Positions 1 to 12,273 of a stretch of 64,000 nucleotides of DNA are shown here, in pieces (position 1 is the stretch's first letter; each line of letters begins with the position of its first letter). The notes below the pieces were generated by a model. That model saw only the letters and a list, made by a program, of their open reading frames with translations, was not told the origin of the DNA and ran no database searches. The translations under genes were made by a program, and so were the position numbers. The DNA lies in NCBI GenBank assembly GCA_037349315.1, contig JBAIAC010000026.1, positions 22,845,501 to 22,909,500 of the forward strand. Direction: 5' to 3'. The stretch is from Chelydra serpentina (Eukaryota; Chordata; Testudines; Chelydridae).

Positions 1-487
1 CCTCCTTCTATAAGGATGGTCTATTTAATGAGAAAAGGGGGGGGAAAGACATTTATCTTTACTTGGAAGCAAAAGAAGATGGTAAGTCCATGCATTTCCA
101 TTTACTATGAACAGTCGAAAGAAACTAGATCCTGTTTAGTATCTTGAGACTGTGTATTTAATGGCTACTCTAACAATTTTCAAAAAATCTTCTCCTAGGT
201 CATTACCGTTAGTTTTTCTGCACCGGTGATAGCAACAGTGGGAGAGCTAGCAGAGATACAAAACCACCTGAACCCTAGATGATGATGATAAGATGATGCC
301 TGAGCCCCGTCTACACTAACACTATCAGTGGTGGAGTTGAACTGCTGGTAGTGAAACTGTAAGAGATTTCCTGATAATTGCTAGAGTAGACACAGCCCAT
401 TGGGCTCTTTGACAGCCTCTGTACCTTCGAAGGATCATGTTAGACCAGTCTTATAAGTCCTGATATTAGTGAAGTAGCTCTTGAAAA
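1..487. other. No gene recognised; unique AT-rich DNA
   Basis: No coding frame, RNA gene or repeat that I recognise. There is a short (GAT)n-like run near 279-295. Confidence 0.5.
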
Positions 488-736
488 ACACTATAATAGT
501 AGAAGTGACAAAGAGTTCTGTGGCACCTTATAGACTAACAGATGTATTGGAGCATAAGCTTTCGTGGGTGAATACCCACTTCTTCAGATGCATCTGAAAA
601 AGTGGGTATTCACCCGCGAAAGCTTATGCTCCAATACGTCTGTTAGTCTATAAGGTGCCACAGGACCCTTTGTCGCTTCTACAGATCCAGACTAACACGG
701 CTACTACTCCTCTGATACTTGACACTATAATAGTAG
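488..736 (+). mobile_element. Foldback retro-insertion of a dispersed sauropsid repeat, with 15-bp TSD
   Basis: A 15-bp direct repeat ACACTATAATAGTAG stands at 488-502 and again at 722-736, framing a 219-bp insertion. The insertion is two copies of one repeat unit in inverted orientation: a left arm at 503-590 (reverse) and a right arm at 591-679 (forward), meeting at the palindrome TTCAGATGCATCTGAA (583-598). Only the right arm continues into a 3' tail at 680-720 ending CTCTGATACTT. A long TSD plus a 5' part turned round is what twin priming during target-primed reverse transcription gives. The arms differ mainly at CpG sites, where the right arm keeps CG and the left has CA. I recognise the unit as a common turtle-type repeat but cannot name its family. 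Confidence 0.8.
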
Positions 737-2239
737 CACTCTTCACTACCTCCTGATCAGTACTCCCTTCCGCTTTCCATGAAGCATCTCTGTCACGTCT
801 GGCATGGCACATGCCTCTAGGCACAAAGGACCAAGTGGTAACATTGGATAAGATTCCCCTTCCAAACCAGACAAATGAATCTCAGCATCAAGCTCCTTTT
901 AACTTATTCACCAGTGGCAATACCACTGAATACATTGCTATATCCTCTTCATTCATTTTACTGCCTTCTTAGTCCTTTAACATAGTTCAGTCTTTTCCAC
1001 TAAGTTCACAAACTGCTGGCAGCAACCAAAATCTTTATCATAACTGGGTCTCCATAATGTAGCTGGAATTCAGTGTTATTTCTTCCTGGCATCCAGTACT
1101 AGTAACTTGAGAAAAGGAAGTGTGTCAGCAATTTGGTTTTTACCTTTGGAGAATTGGCTAGGTTTAAAGGTGATACTGAGTGTTATTAAGGCATTTTAAA
1201 TATTTTAAAATACCCATGTTCCCCTTTTATGATAAATTCCTGGAAGTTTGATTGGATATTCCATTGAGGAAACACATTTTTTAAAAATAGTGGATAATGA
1301 GTACATGGAGAAAAAAAAAAGAATGTTTCTGCATCTGGATTACTTATGCAAATCTGGTGCTACCATAGCAAATCAGGTAACTACATCCCAAGGAGTACTT
1401 GTTCATGCCAGTAGCCGTTTGCTTTTGCAAATACTCTATTTGCCTAATTCGGTGTATTTTTTGCATGCACAAGACAGTCTCCATTGTTTGACAGTTTTGC
1501 CCAAAGTTTTGTACTATAAGTTTTAAAAGCTTTTTTTTTTTTTTTTTGGATATGGTAGAAGAATGAAAAGAAATGAGGTGCTCCAGGGAAAGTAATTTAT
1601 ATGCAAAAGACAAACTTTAAGTCATGGGGCAAAATATGAGAATTCATGGATATGTGACAGGAAAATCATGGAGAATCACAGGCATCCTCCTTCCCCATCC
1701 CTGGAATCTGCCTCCACCCAAGACAAATAGAATACAAGCCTCCTGTGGAGGATACAAACCCTGCCAGATGCAGAACCTGCCTGTGGCCTGTGCCCATAGT
1801 GTACAGACCTGGCGGGAGTCCCTCAGCTGGTGTAAATTGTCATAGCTCCATTGACTTCACTGTCTCTCAGAAGCTCAGCTCGTCTGTGTCTCCTTCACCC
1901 TATCCCCTGACTCCTTTCTTACCTGTACTATCTCCTCCAGACCCTTCCCCACTAGATATACAACCTGACTAGACTGCCCCATAGGCTGCATAACTCATTT
2001 GCAAACTGATCTCTGATTTTGAAAAGGAGAAAGTATCACAAATTTACAACAATTGCAGTGTTAAGGAAAAAGGGGGAACAAATCTGGCTTTCCATGACTT
2101 CTGTGACAATGTGACTCATGTAAAGCCTTATTTACAAATTGCTAGTGATGGAATCACAAAGAGAAGGATCCTAAGAGGTCAAATGACTGATATTTTTAGA
2201 AACATTAATTAGTTAGAATTTGCCAGATCAGATACTTGA
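737..2239. other. No gene recognised; unique DNA
   Basis: Several 60-90 codon open frames occur (for example 1248-1526 and 1624-1845) but they show no domain, no splice context and strong A/T-run bias. Positions 1815-1865 hold one half of the foldback-core repeat (a GGTGTAAATT..CATTGACTTCA type motif). Confidence 0.45.
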
Positions 2240-2330
2240 TCGTATATGATCAATCCTCACTCATGCCAGTAGTATAATTGATTTCAATGGTACATCTTAT
2301 GTGAGTAGGCATTAAGGAAGAAATTCATTC
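2240..2330. repeat. Short foldback repeat with a TGATTTCAATGG core
   Basis: Decayed member of the foldback set whose core resembles CCCATTGACTTCAATGGGA. Arms around CTCACTCATGCC and TTATGTGAGTAGGCA are partly complementary. Confidence 0.4.
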
Positions 2331-2556
2331 CCGTGCAGAGGAGTGGCACTTAAGTCCAACATAAGCCCTGTTTGGAGAGCTGAAATGGAACTTCAGTGGT
2401 GCATAGGAATTGTCTGGAGCGTCTGTACAGGAGGAGTAAGGGTTGGAGGAACTGGGCCCAACATGTTAAGTGCTATTTATTATATTATTACTGCTTTGTG
2501 AATTTCCAGCAGAGAGAGACTGGAGCTGCGAAGTTCACATCCAAACTTCCTTTAAG

Positions 2557-2883
2557 TTATAGGACAGGGGTTGGCAACCTTTCAGAAGTGGTGTGCCGAG
2601 TCTTCATTTATTCACTCTAATTTAAGGTTTCGCATGCCAGTAATACATTTTAACGTTTTTAGAAGGTGTCTTTCTATAAGTCTTTAATATATAACTAAAC
2701 TATTGTTGTATGTAAAGTAAATAAGGTTTTTAAAATGTTTAAGAAGCTTCACTTAAAATTAAATTAAAATGGAAGGCCCCCCAGACCGGTGGCCAGGACC
2801 CAGGTAGTGTGAGTGCCACTGAAAATCAGCTCGCGTGGCGCCTTTGGCACCTGTGCCATAGGTTGTCTATCCCTGTTATAGGA
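2557..2883 (+). mobile_element. Non-autonomous hAT-type transposon (CAGGGGTTGGCAACC family), copy 1
   Basis: Element 2565-2875 (311 bp) is bounded by a perfect 8-bp duplication TTATAGGA (2557-2564 and 2876-2883). Its ends are inverted: CAGGGGTTGGCAACC on the left, and CAGGGATAGACAACC when the right end is reverse-complemented. An 8-bp TSD with CAGGG termini is the hAT signature. The interior is AT-rich with one GC-rich flank and no transposase frame. A second copy in the opposite orientation lies at 39604-39913. Confidence 0.9.
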
Positions 2884-4770
2884 TGTTAGATCCAGGGTTT
2901 TCATTTGGGTCTGTTTCAAATGTCCAATTATTGACAGCCATACTCAGTATTCTGTTTGCAGACTACACTGCAAACTGTCAGAAGAATTTGTATTATGGTC
3001 CTTTCATGAGCAGGCTAAAGAAATGTAGTTTTCAATACTAAAAAGAACATAATCACTCTTTATAGGTAAGATATGTTATTTACACTATGGAGATTCATGT
3101 CAGTACATTTTAAAGTAGGTTGTTTGGCTGAACTTATTATTTAGATGCCAAGAATGGAAGTGAGAGAGAAGATCCAGTGAGAATTATTGGACTCTGTGCT
3201 TCAAACTTACATCATATAAACATTTATAACATGACTTTTATTTTCAGTTGACCACTTAGGCAGTGGTTTTTTTGCTGCTTTTTAGCTGGCAGATGCTGTT
3301 TGAGGCCACTTTCTTGGCTCCCTGTGAAGGCACAGAGGGCCAAAAGACCCAGAGAATGCAACCCCTAACTGCATCATATCTGGAACACATGCACAAAGAG
3401 TGCTCATTGTAGTCTTGTCCTTGGTCTCCTTCGGAGGCTCCCAATAACAGCCAGCTACCTGATTTAAAGATGTCCTTCTGTCCCTACTATCACTGCTTAC
3501 TTGCACTGACCAATAGTCCCACCCTGCTTTCTCAGCATGTAATGATGAATCAATAATCATGCACAAGCGAGCTAGACATAGGCTGATCTTTCCACTTCTA
3601 CTGTCAGTCTCACAGGAAAGATGAGGCCTAGTGGAAGAAAGATGTACTTTAAAATTTTGTCTTCATTTATCAAAAAGGATCTCAGTTCTAAGTATAAAAT
3701 CTTCCACTGAAGAATGATCAAGCATATTTTCTTAGCCACAGTCCCATCTGTTAACTTGGGACGGGAAGCAAAGTCTCTGTGTAAAAACCCAGCTTCCAAG
3801 CTGGCATAGGGTCATACAAATTGCTTTGCTTCCACAGTATGAGGGAGCGTTGGAGAAAGTCTTTTAAACTGAAGTTAAGAATCAAACTCTTCCTAAATCA
3901 GACAAGTTATTTATTGGTTTTTAATGCACATTTTAACAAGAAAAGCAACTTGAATTGAGGAGGAGGAGGAGGAGAAGAACGTGAGTTCTTTGTACCGTTT
4001 GCAGATTGCTGATAATGCTAGTTATCTGACCTACCACACTGAGTGAGTTCCATGTGCTTTTCTCAACATATTCTGTGGTTCATAGGTATGCAACTTTGTA
4101 GGCTGTAGTCATAGCTTATGATATGTGTTTCCTCCCCCCCCCCCCTAGAAACCACTAGTTAATGCTCCTCACTGACCCTTTTATAATCTATAACTTTTGC
4201 TCACACCCCATAAGTAAGGGAGTCTTCACTGAAAGTACCTATCAAAAAAAAGAAATCTGGGAGAATTTCCAAGATAAGGCCTGTATAACAGAGAATTCTG
4301 GCAGTTTTTCATCTGGCACACATTTTTCATTTCAAGTTGGCTTGGTCTTTGGACTATAATAAACAGTGATTTGCATCTAACAAATCACTTGTAATACCCT
4401 TGACCCTGACAACGTGCATCTACTTTGGGCTTTATAGAAAAATCCCTAACCGAAAAGACAGTGGGTCACACACTGATGTAATACTGTGTGACTATGCTTC
4501 CCCTTTAGGTTTAGTATTTCTGTTGAAACATGAAATATAAGGCCTATGTTTAAAACAGACATCTAGTGCCCTCAATTGCTCCATATATTTAAAATTTTGT
4601 ATAGGACATTCTTTATGTTCAGATCCACACTATTTAATTTATGTGGGCAGAAAGGCCTCTGTTTCTCTGAATCTTTAAGAATTTAAGCAATATAGTACCA
4701 CAGAATTCAGATTGCATTTAAATAGAGGTTGTATGCCCCTCTCAAGGACTCATTTTTATTATAAAGAAAA

Positions 4771-4772
<2 letters not shown>
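2884..4772. other. No gene recognised; unique DNA with minor simple repeats
   Basis: Contains a (GGA)n run near 3958-3975 and a C run near 4133-4145. Short open frames on both strands lack any recognisable domain. Confidence 0.45.

Positions 4773-4817
<45 letters not shown>
4773..4817. repeat. (GT)n microsatellite
   Basis: Uninterrupted GT dinucleotide array of about 22 units. It explains the run of His-Thr codons in the opposite-strand frame. Confidence 0.98.
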
Positions 4818-4820
<3 letters not shown>

Positions 4821-6571
4821 TAAATAAAGAAATAAAATCTACTCCTAAGCTGCTATGTTTCTCTTTGGAGAAAGGCAGGTTGGGGAGGTGATGACAGTGA
4901 TCAGAGCCTTGTAAAGTAACAATGAAACTCTGAGGCCTGCATAGCGCTTGATTAAGGAGCTCTAGAAGATTACCTGCTTCACGAGCCCAAATAATAGTGT
5001 TTGTTTGTCTTACTTCCAAAGGTTTGCCCAGAGAACAGTTCAGAGTAATCAGGCTGTGATGTTGGTTTTGGTTTTTAGTCTTCTTCTAGCTGCAGTAAGA
5101 TCACCTCATTTATATTTTAAGTACAGAGCCAGTTCAGTTAAGCATGTGAATTCTCCCGAGATCATTTACATTCCTTTTCACAGTTTAAAACTAGTCTCTT
5201 GTGGGGTTTTAAGTTTTTTATATATGTTTGTTTCCCTTTATACTTGCCTGTAAATCAACTTATTCCAGGATTTGAGTTACCTAATCAATATTGGGCAGAC
5301 ACAGCTTTAAACTCTAGATTATTATAATCACTGGGTTTGTAAAGAAATCTAGCTATTGTTGCGATTATTTGTATTACAAAAAGAAGTAGATTCATCTATT
5401 AAAAAAGAAATGGATTCTGATTTGCGAAATGTTTTCTTTAGCAGACTTGCACTTTCACGTAAATTAAACCCACAATTTCTCCTAATACATAGTACTTGTA
5501 CTGATTTTCAGCACTCAGTGAAATTAAGCTTCTTAGCTTCTATCGTTGTCACCATGCAGGACATCTGTTGCTCAAGGACAATTCTTTGAGTCTAATATTT
5601 TTTTAAAATGAGACATTGATCCCACTGAGGATTTTGCTTTTTCATTTCAGAAGTTTGGGAGATTTAGCACCATTTATGTCTAAAGTTTAAAGTACAATAT
5701 GCTATTAGGTTATATATGGGATATGGGCTAAGTCCTGCTTCCATTACTCATGCAAGCACTCCTATCAAAATTAAAAACACTGCTCATGTCAATAAGGTGA
5801 GCAGGATTTGGCCCAAAGTTTATACATTTTGTGTAAATTTACAGTGATTATATATATATATATATTTAATAATCCTAATATACACAGGCATCCGGTCATT
5901 TGGGGTACTTTCAGGTTAATCATACACAGAAAATAAATTAGATTTATGTTTCAGCTGTTGAGGTGAAGTCAGTGAAACATTTTGCTATGCAAAATTTAGC
6001 TTCTTTTGAAACACTTAGGAAAAAATGTGCCAGATGTTCAGATTAAAATACCCAGTTATCCAATTTTCTCGTGTAAAGTTAATCTCTTCTTAAATTTCAA
6101 CCATGCTGTGTTATGTGAGGTTACGCTGGAGTGCAACATGAAGGGATGTGGCATGCCATATTGTCAGCAAAGCAATGGAATGGTTTATATTTGAATGCGG
6201 AAACACATTTTCAGCTCTGTTGCCAGGACGATATATACATTTTATGTTTCAATGGTAAAATCCACCAGATTTCACAAGCAGTGATGTTCAAGAACAAATT
6301 AACACTGGCTGGGGCCAATGCCATGTCTTTCCTAAAAATAATGCCTATATATTAATTCATATTTTGTGAAGTGCTCTGAGGTCCTGCAGTGAAAGACACC
6401 AGAGTACGAAGTTGTTATGATGAATTCGTTAGTGCTTGTGCAGCACTTTGAATGTGTAAAGTGCTATAGAAGAGTGATGCAGAATATTATTTATTACTTG
6501 CTGCTTTTGCCCCTGGCCTTCCTTACTCGATCCCCTCCCAATTATTTGCTGCCCTTACTAGGCACAGAAAT
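4818..6571. other. No gene recognised; AT-rich unique DNA
   Basis: Includes a short (AT)n run near 5849-5866, the foldback at 5726-5818 and, around 6360-6495, a decayed SINE-like tail (GTGCTCTGAGGTCCT-type sequence followed by TATTATTTATTA). Confidence 0.4.
5726..5818. repeat. Short foldback repeat
   Basis: Outer arms GGGCTAAGTCCTGCT and AGCAGGATTTGGCCC are near-perfect complements, with inner arms around ACTCATGCA and GCTCATGTC. Same foldback class as 17222-17312 and 47818-47907. Confidence 0.6.
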
Positions 6572-7160
6572 GCAGAGATTCTAAGGCCAGAAGGGACCAT
6601 TGTGCTCATCTGATTTGGTCTGCATCGCAAAGGCCATAGACTTGCACCAAATGATTCCTGCATAACTTTTAGATTAGCTGGAGCATATCTTTAAAAAAAA
6701 AAAAAGACATCCAATTTTGATTTAAAGACTTCAAGTGACAGCAAGTCTACCACATCCCTAGGTAATTTGTTCCAGTAGCTAATTACATACACTTAAAATT
6801 TTTCTCCTTATTTTTTGTCTGAATTTGTCTAACTTTGGCTTTCTGCCACTGGGTCTTATTATGCCTTTGTCTGCTAAATTAAAGAGACCTTTGCTATCAG
6901 AAATCTTCTCCCTACATAGGTACTTAGCAACTGTGTTCAAGTCATCTCTTTATCAAGTCTTCTCTTGGATAAACTAAATATATGGAACCTCTTTAGTCTC
7001 TGATTGCAAGCCAGGTGTTTCAGACCTCAAATCATTTTGGTGTAGCTCTTTTCTGAATCTCCTCCAATTTTTAAAGCATGGACACCAGAACTGGACACAA
7101 TATTCCAGTAATGGGCTCACTAATGCTGTCTATAGTGGTAATATCACCTCTCTGCTCCAA
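6572..7160 (-). mobile_element. Decayed CR1 LINE 3' part, 5'-truncated
   Basis: Read on the minus strand, this matches the 3' half of a CR1-type element: reverse transcriptase C-terminal region followed by the CR1 3' end (reverse complement of GGCCAGAAGGGACCATTGTG near 6583-6602). Its order of blocks parallels the younger CR1 at 60748-62240, for example the CTGGACACAATATTCCAG segment near 7091-7108. The frame is broken many times and carries an A run at 6691-6704. It belongs to a different, older CR1 subfamily than the 60.7-kb copy. Confidence 0.8.
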
Positions 7161-8353
7161 TTTACTGTGCTGGTGTTCGGGGAGAATGGTATTTGACGTG
7201 AGGACAGGGCAAGTCTGAGTGCTGGAACAGAGCCAGAGCCAATGTAGTGGGGAGTGCTCCTTCGCGCGAAGAACTGTTGGAGTTATAGGGGGAGGGGTTG
7301 AGAGAGGCCATGGTATTATTAATAAACTCAGTGTGAAATATTAAAGATAGAAATATTTTGCTTAGATTCATTTATCACTTAATGCAGTTATCAGATTTAA
7401 ATATAGGAGGCAAATTCTGCTATTGGTCTCAGTGGCCCCCCCAAATGAGAACAACTGGCTAATGCAAAAGTGTCAGCTCATTCCTACGAGGAGCAGGAAT
7501 AATATACATTGTGTGTGTGTGAGATTAGGTCCTGTTGCTGAGAACAGGGTGTGTGCACGCTGACCTATGGACTATGCCCCCAAACCTTGTCCATATTCCC
7601 CATTGGCCTGTGGTTTTTCTGGCATGCACATAGGCCAAACCATCAAACAGAATTTGGCTTGGAGTTTTCAAGCTGTAAAATGAATGATATTATAAAATGA
7701 TTCCTCCACTGTCCTTTGAAACTGTGCTGTTATTTGTGAATGGGCAGCTGCTTCTCTCTCTCTCTCTCTCTCGCTTGTTTCTACAGTTTGAACTATGAAA
7801 GAGGATACTTTTGCTGCTCTGCTCTGATATTATGCAGCAGTAAATGTTTCTTTTAAAAGACAGTTTTGTTTTCTAATTCTTAGTCTAAAACAAATGAACG
7901 TATGTACAATAACTTTTCCTGTATTGTAGTGAGCATTCACTTTGAACATCTGTATTTGCATGTCATGTTTTTGTGTAAAATGGTTTGTCACTGCTAGCTT
8001 GGATCATTTGAATTCAACTGCTATTTACAGTTAAAAAAGAGAAATTTTAACGCTGACTTAAAATGTGAATCAGAAACTAGATTTACGGAGATTAGTATTA
8101 CCAATTTGTTCAGGGTTTACTACAAATAAACGTTCTCAGTAAATACAGATGAATGAATAGTTATTCCTAAATTCAGTCACTGAAATATTCTACTATAAGT
8201 ATACATTCAAATTTTAAAAATTGCTTTAATGCTAAATAATTGATACTGTGCATTGTGGGTGTAGCAAACTCTATCTCAGTGAAAAACTAGATTTAGGCCA
8301 GTTTTGCTTCAATAATGATAGTTGAAGTTGGTAATAATCATAAGTAACTAAAC
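7161..8353. other. No gene recognised; contains (CT)n at 7754-7772
   Basis: Unique DNA with a short CT dinucleotide run. No supportable feature beyond this. Confidence 0.45.
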
Positions 8354-8355
8354 TA

Positions 8356-8640
8356 AAGCTGGCTGAAAAATGAAAACTAGTTTAACGAAAAATTTAGAAA
8401 TGTTGACTTTTTTTTCTTTTGAAGTACTTCAAATTAACCTATTTTACATTTTTTAAAAATCATGAATTTTTTAGATTTTTTTATTTAAAACATCAAAAAT
8501 ATGATGTTTTTTATGCAAATGTTGAAAAGTATTAAAAGTTACTATTTTTCACGAAAAATCTCAATAATTTGTTCTGAAAACAGTTTATTGAAAAAAAGGC
8601 TGTTTTTAAATGAAAAAACTGATTTAAAAATTCCAATAAT
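8356..8640. repeat. AT-rich palindromic TIR element, probably incomplete
   Basis: Begins after a TA (8354-8355) with AAGCTGGCTGAAAAATG, resembling the GAGCTGGTCAAAAA terminus of the element at 21824-22170. It is followed by dense A/T tracts that fold on each other. I could not place the right end. Confidence 0.45.
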
Positions 8641-10001
8641 AAATGAAAGAACTCACTTTGCTAATGAACTGTACTAAAGACACACCTTTTACATCTAGCG
8701 CACCTATTTTTGTGCTTAGGTTGGATGATAATTTCATGTTTAGCTGGCAAGACATTTGAATTATACCAATAAATCTTAACAGGTTAAAACATATGTTTCT
8801 GAGTCTGCTTGAACTCTACTCTGGTACACAAAAAACAACAAATTTTATTCTGCTGAACAATTATTCTGTTCTAACTACGAACTCCTCTGGTACACAAAAA
8901 AGCATGTTAAAGTAAATACATGAGGATTTTAGCAGCAATGTTAACTTGCACACCTTGTGCACCTTGTTTATCTGATGGTATATGTTTGTTAACCTAAACA
9001 ATAATATATTCAGTCACACATTTCACCATAAAACTAGTAGATAATGCTACTTATGTGTGGTGTGACCTAGATAGCACTTACAAAGTGCATTAGGGTTCTG
9101 TATCCAGAAAAAAAAAAGACTATAGTATCACTGTAAGTGATGATTACCTTGTGAGTGAGTATCTCACACTATAGCTATAGCAACCATTGTGTCAAGGGAG
9201 AAGGGAGCAGGGAGCAGCTGTAATTCTGCCTGGCCTTTATGCTCATCATATAAGGAGCAGGGAGCCATGTAACTCCTTCCTCTCTACTGCTTCCTCCCAT
9301 CAGGGCCAAGCAGTTATTCAGTACCAGCCCTCTCACAGTTCTGCATGCAAAAAGACTGCTGGATTAGCCTCTCAGGGTTGACTTTTGGCTAACTTCTTTT
9401 AGCACCAAATACCCCTAACATGTAGAATCTGCAGCGGTTTAAATTGGGAAAGGTCATTACCCAGCAATGGTTTTGATAGTGTCTAGCTGAAGGATCCCAG
9501 CCCAAGCTGAGTAGCTGAACTCATCTGTTGTATCTAGTCATACTCAATAAGGAATCAACTTCAAGTGAAAACTGAAAACCAAGAGCAGGAAATGTGTTTT
9601 TATCCCTAATATTTTCTCTGATATAAAGTTCCATTACTGAAGAAAAGGGAGGAATCTGGATGCTTTCATCTCATGGACAGCTGGTTGATGGATGAGAGTG
9701 ACTTAAATAGAACAACCTCGAGCAAGGCTACCTTTGATTTAAAAAAAAAAAAAAGTTTATAGCAGGAAAAAGGAAGCTCTCTATGTTTTTAAGACCTATT
9801 ATAAGTAATGGTCATTTAAAACAAAACAAAACAAAATGACATTTTTTTTCTGACAACCCTAATAGATCAGTTTAGCATATTTTAAAACTGACTCAGTACA
9901 TGAAAAATAACTTGCCATATTTGTGAGAGCCCAGTTTCAAGCAGATTATAAGTGTATGGTTTCAGCACAAAACGCATGAAGTTTGGGAAGCTCTGTCTGT
10001 T
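8641..10001. other. No gene recognised; unique DNA
   Basis: A direct repeat containing CTCTGGTACACAAAAAA occurs at about 8819 and 8884. Otherwise nothing supportable. Confidence 0.4.
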
Positions 10002-10225
10002 CTTCTAAACAGGGCCAGCTCTAGCTTTTTTGACGCCCCAAGCGGCCAAAAAAAATAAAATAAAAAAGCCGGAGCTGCCACCGAAGCAAAAAAAACCTTG
10101 AAATGTTTTTCAAACAGCCCTTGAAATGTGCCGCCCCAGGAATGGCTGGAATGCCGCCCCTTCACATGTGTCGCCCCAAGCACCTGCTTCCTTTGCTGGT
10201 GCCTGGAGCCGGCCCTGCCTCTAAA
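10002..10225. mobile_element. Non-autonomous hAT-type transposon (CAGGGCCGGCTC family)
   Basis: Element 10010-10217 (208 bp) has ends CAGGGCCAGCTCTA and, reverse-complemented, CAGGGCCGGCTCCA. It is flanked by CTTCTAAA (10002-10009) and CCTCTAAA (10218-10225), a 7/8 TSD. No transposase. The interior holds GCCGCCCC motifs and A-rich runs. Confidence 0.85.
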
Positions 10226-11966
10226 ATCCAACTACATTCAGAATCCTGTAAAATCTTTATCTCTAATACAATAAACCTATACATGCAATAGTAACAGAGA
10301 CTACAGTGTTGCCTGCTCACAAAGTATCAAAGCCAGATTTCAAGTTGCAATTAAAAGAAACAATATGCCTAGAGGGGCTTTCCTTGCTGTCATTATTGCA
10401 ATGCCAGCCATTAAACATGGAGGCTTTGAAGTGACAGTTACATCAGAATATGATTCCCAATTCCTAGTCCCGGCACACTCAAGTCTCCAGTGTACTGAGG
10501 CTGAGATTAATGTGATCTGGTTACTACTTTATTCGTCCCGTTAGTCAGCCGAATAAACCTAAATTGAATTTGATTTCATTGAGAAACCAGAAAGGCATCT
10601 GTAGGTGCTTATTACCTTTGGCAATCATATCTTTTGTGTGCCAGCATACAGTTCTCTTCCTCCCTTAACACTTAAAATAATGACATTTTCAAGACTTCTG
10701 GACATATAAAATTGTAGGGTGGCATCTGTATGTGTATTATAGTCAAAGAGTTAAAGTAGAATATACCAGCTCTCAACATGTCTTAGTTAAGGCAAGAAAA
10801 CAACACTACTAACATAATGTACTATATGTTCTAGAAACTATATTTACCAGATACAAAGGTTTTACTAGTGTTCACGTGGGTCTACGTGTATAACTCACGC
10901 TTGGTTTCACCAATCATGAACATTTGTGGCTTTCCCAAACTCACGCTGCTAAAATCTTTATCGCCTCATGCCATTCAATAATGACTCTATCTATATACTG
11001 TGTATATAGTGTGCATATATATACATACACAGACAGAGAGGGAAAGAGAAAACAATGCATTGAAAAGGATTAAGAAATGACATCGTTAATTTATTGTAAC
11101 TGATTAGTCTGATTATGCCTTTGAACACCTTTAATTCACTGAAAGTTCTTATGTGGACATATGTAAAATTTCAGCCTCCTAGAAATGAAGAAAATTCTTG
11201 GATTGCCTTCACCCTTTTAATACAGCTTCAAAAGATATTTCTAATCGTATATAGGCTGTTAATGTGGATATAGTGAAAATTATGCAACCTGGGCCAGACT
11301 CCAGAAATATTGTATAAAAGTGTAGAGTGAAAAGGAAATGAGCTAATAGTGACTAGTACTATTTAGGGGCATTTATGCCGACATTGTCCACTATGGTCTG
11401 GATTAATCAAAGGGATAACAGCTTTTTTTCATTAGTAGTAAGCTAACAAATAAACAACATTTTTATTTGTTAGCTACTTTAATATTTTCAACAGCTACAC
11501 CCAGTGATAAGTTTGTATTTTCTCTGTTTATAGAAACCTGGTTCCTCTGCAGATAACAGTACAATTCAATATTTATGGAGTGCTTTTTTCTGTAAATACT
11601 ATATGGAAAACTGGAGGTTATTTCTAGAATGGTTCATTAAAATGTACACATGAATAAAGAGACATCACTTAAAATAGTAAATAGTGTTAATTTACAGTAA
11701 CTGTATGTATTACTGAGCACCATAGGAGTACCAATATTGGGTCGTCTGACTACTCTATCCTATTTTAAAGATACAGGGTAATTATGAGATTCACAAACAT
11801 AACACAGGTCAATTATCACAATATAATGCAATGCTATTAACGTGTTTAAAGCAAGTTCTTAGGTTTATGGCTCATTTAACCCACCATGAAATCTCAACAC
11901 GAGTATATTGTGTGAATGTGTATGGAGATCCTGTTGTCTGGGCCACTTCAGAATCAATGGTACTTA
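10226..11966. other. No gene recognised; AT-rich unique DNA
   Basis: The block near 10495-10640 is free of repeats I recognise and has balanced composition, so it is one of the better places to look for conserved non-coding sequence. Short AT microsatellite-like runs occur near 11015-11040. Confidence 0.4.
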
Positions 11967-12273
11967 GGGTACGTCTACACTACCCGCCCAATTCGGCGGG
12001 TAGAGATCGATGTTCTGGGATCGATTTTATCGCGTCTCATGTAGACGCGATAAATCGATCCGAGAAACACTCCCCATCGACTCCGGAACTCCAGCTCGGC
12101 ACGAGGAGTAAGCGGAGTCGACGGGGGAGCCAGCCTGCGCCGCGTGGACCCGAAGTAAGTAATTTTAATTTGATCTAAGATACGTCGACTTCAGCTATGC
12201 TATTCTCGTAGCTGAAGTTGCGTACCTTAGATCGATCCCTCCCCCCCCCCCCCCCCCCCAGTGTGGACAAGGC
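11967..12273 (+). mobile_element. Palindrome-rich MITE, copy 1
   Basis: GC-rich 307-bp element with ends GGGTACGTCTACACTAC and, reverse-complemented, GCCTTGTCCACACTG. It contains two internal hairpins: 12018-12061 (arms of about 19 bp reading GGATCGATTT..GCGTCT with a 5-nt loop) and about 12175-12235 (arms around CTTCAGCTA..TAGCTGAAG and GATCTAAG..CTTAGATC). A C run at 12241-12259 is likely post-insertional slippage. I could not fix a TSD, so the superfamily stays open. The copy at 18115-18410 is the same family reversed. Confidence 0.8.

Noticed and set aside
4759..5019. Minus-strand frame with a His-Thr repeat
   Set aside because: The repeat is the translated (GT)n microsatellite.
6572..7160. 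Possible host gene exon with similarity to reverse transcriptase
   Set aside because: It is a decayed CR1 3' end with many frame breaks.
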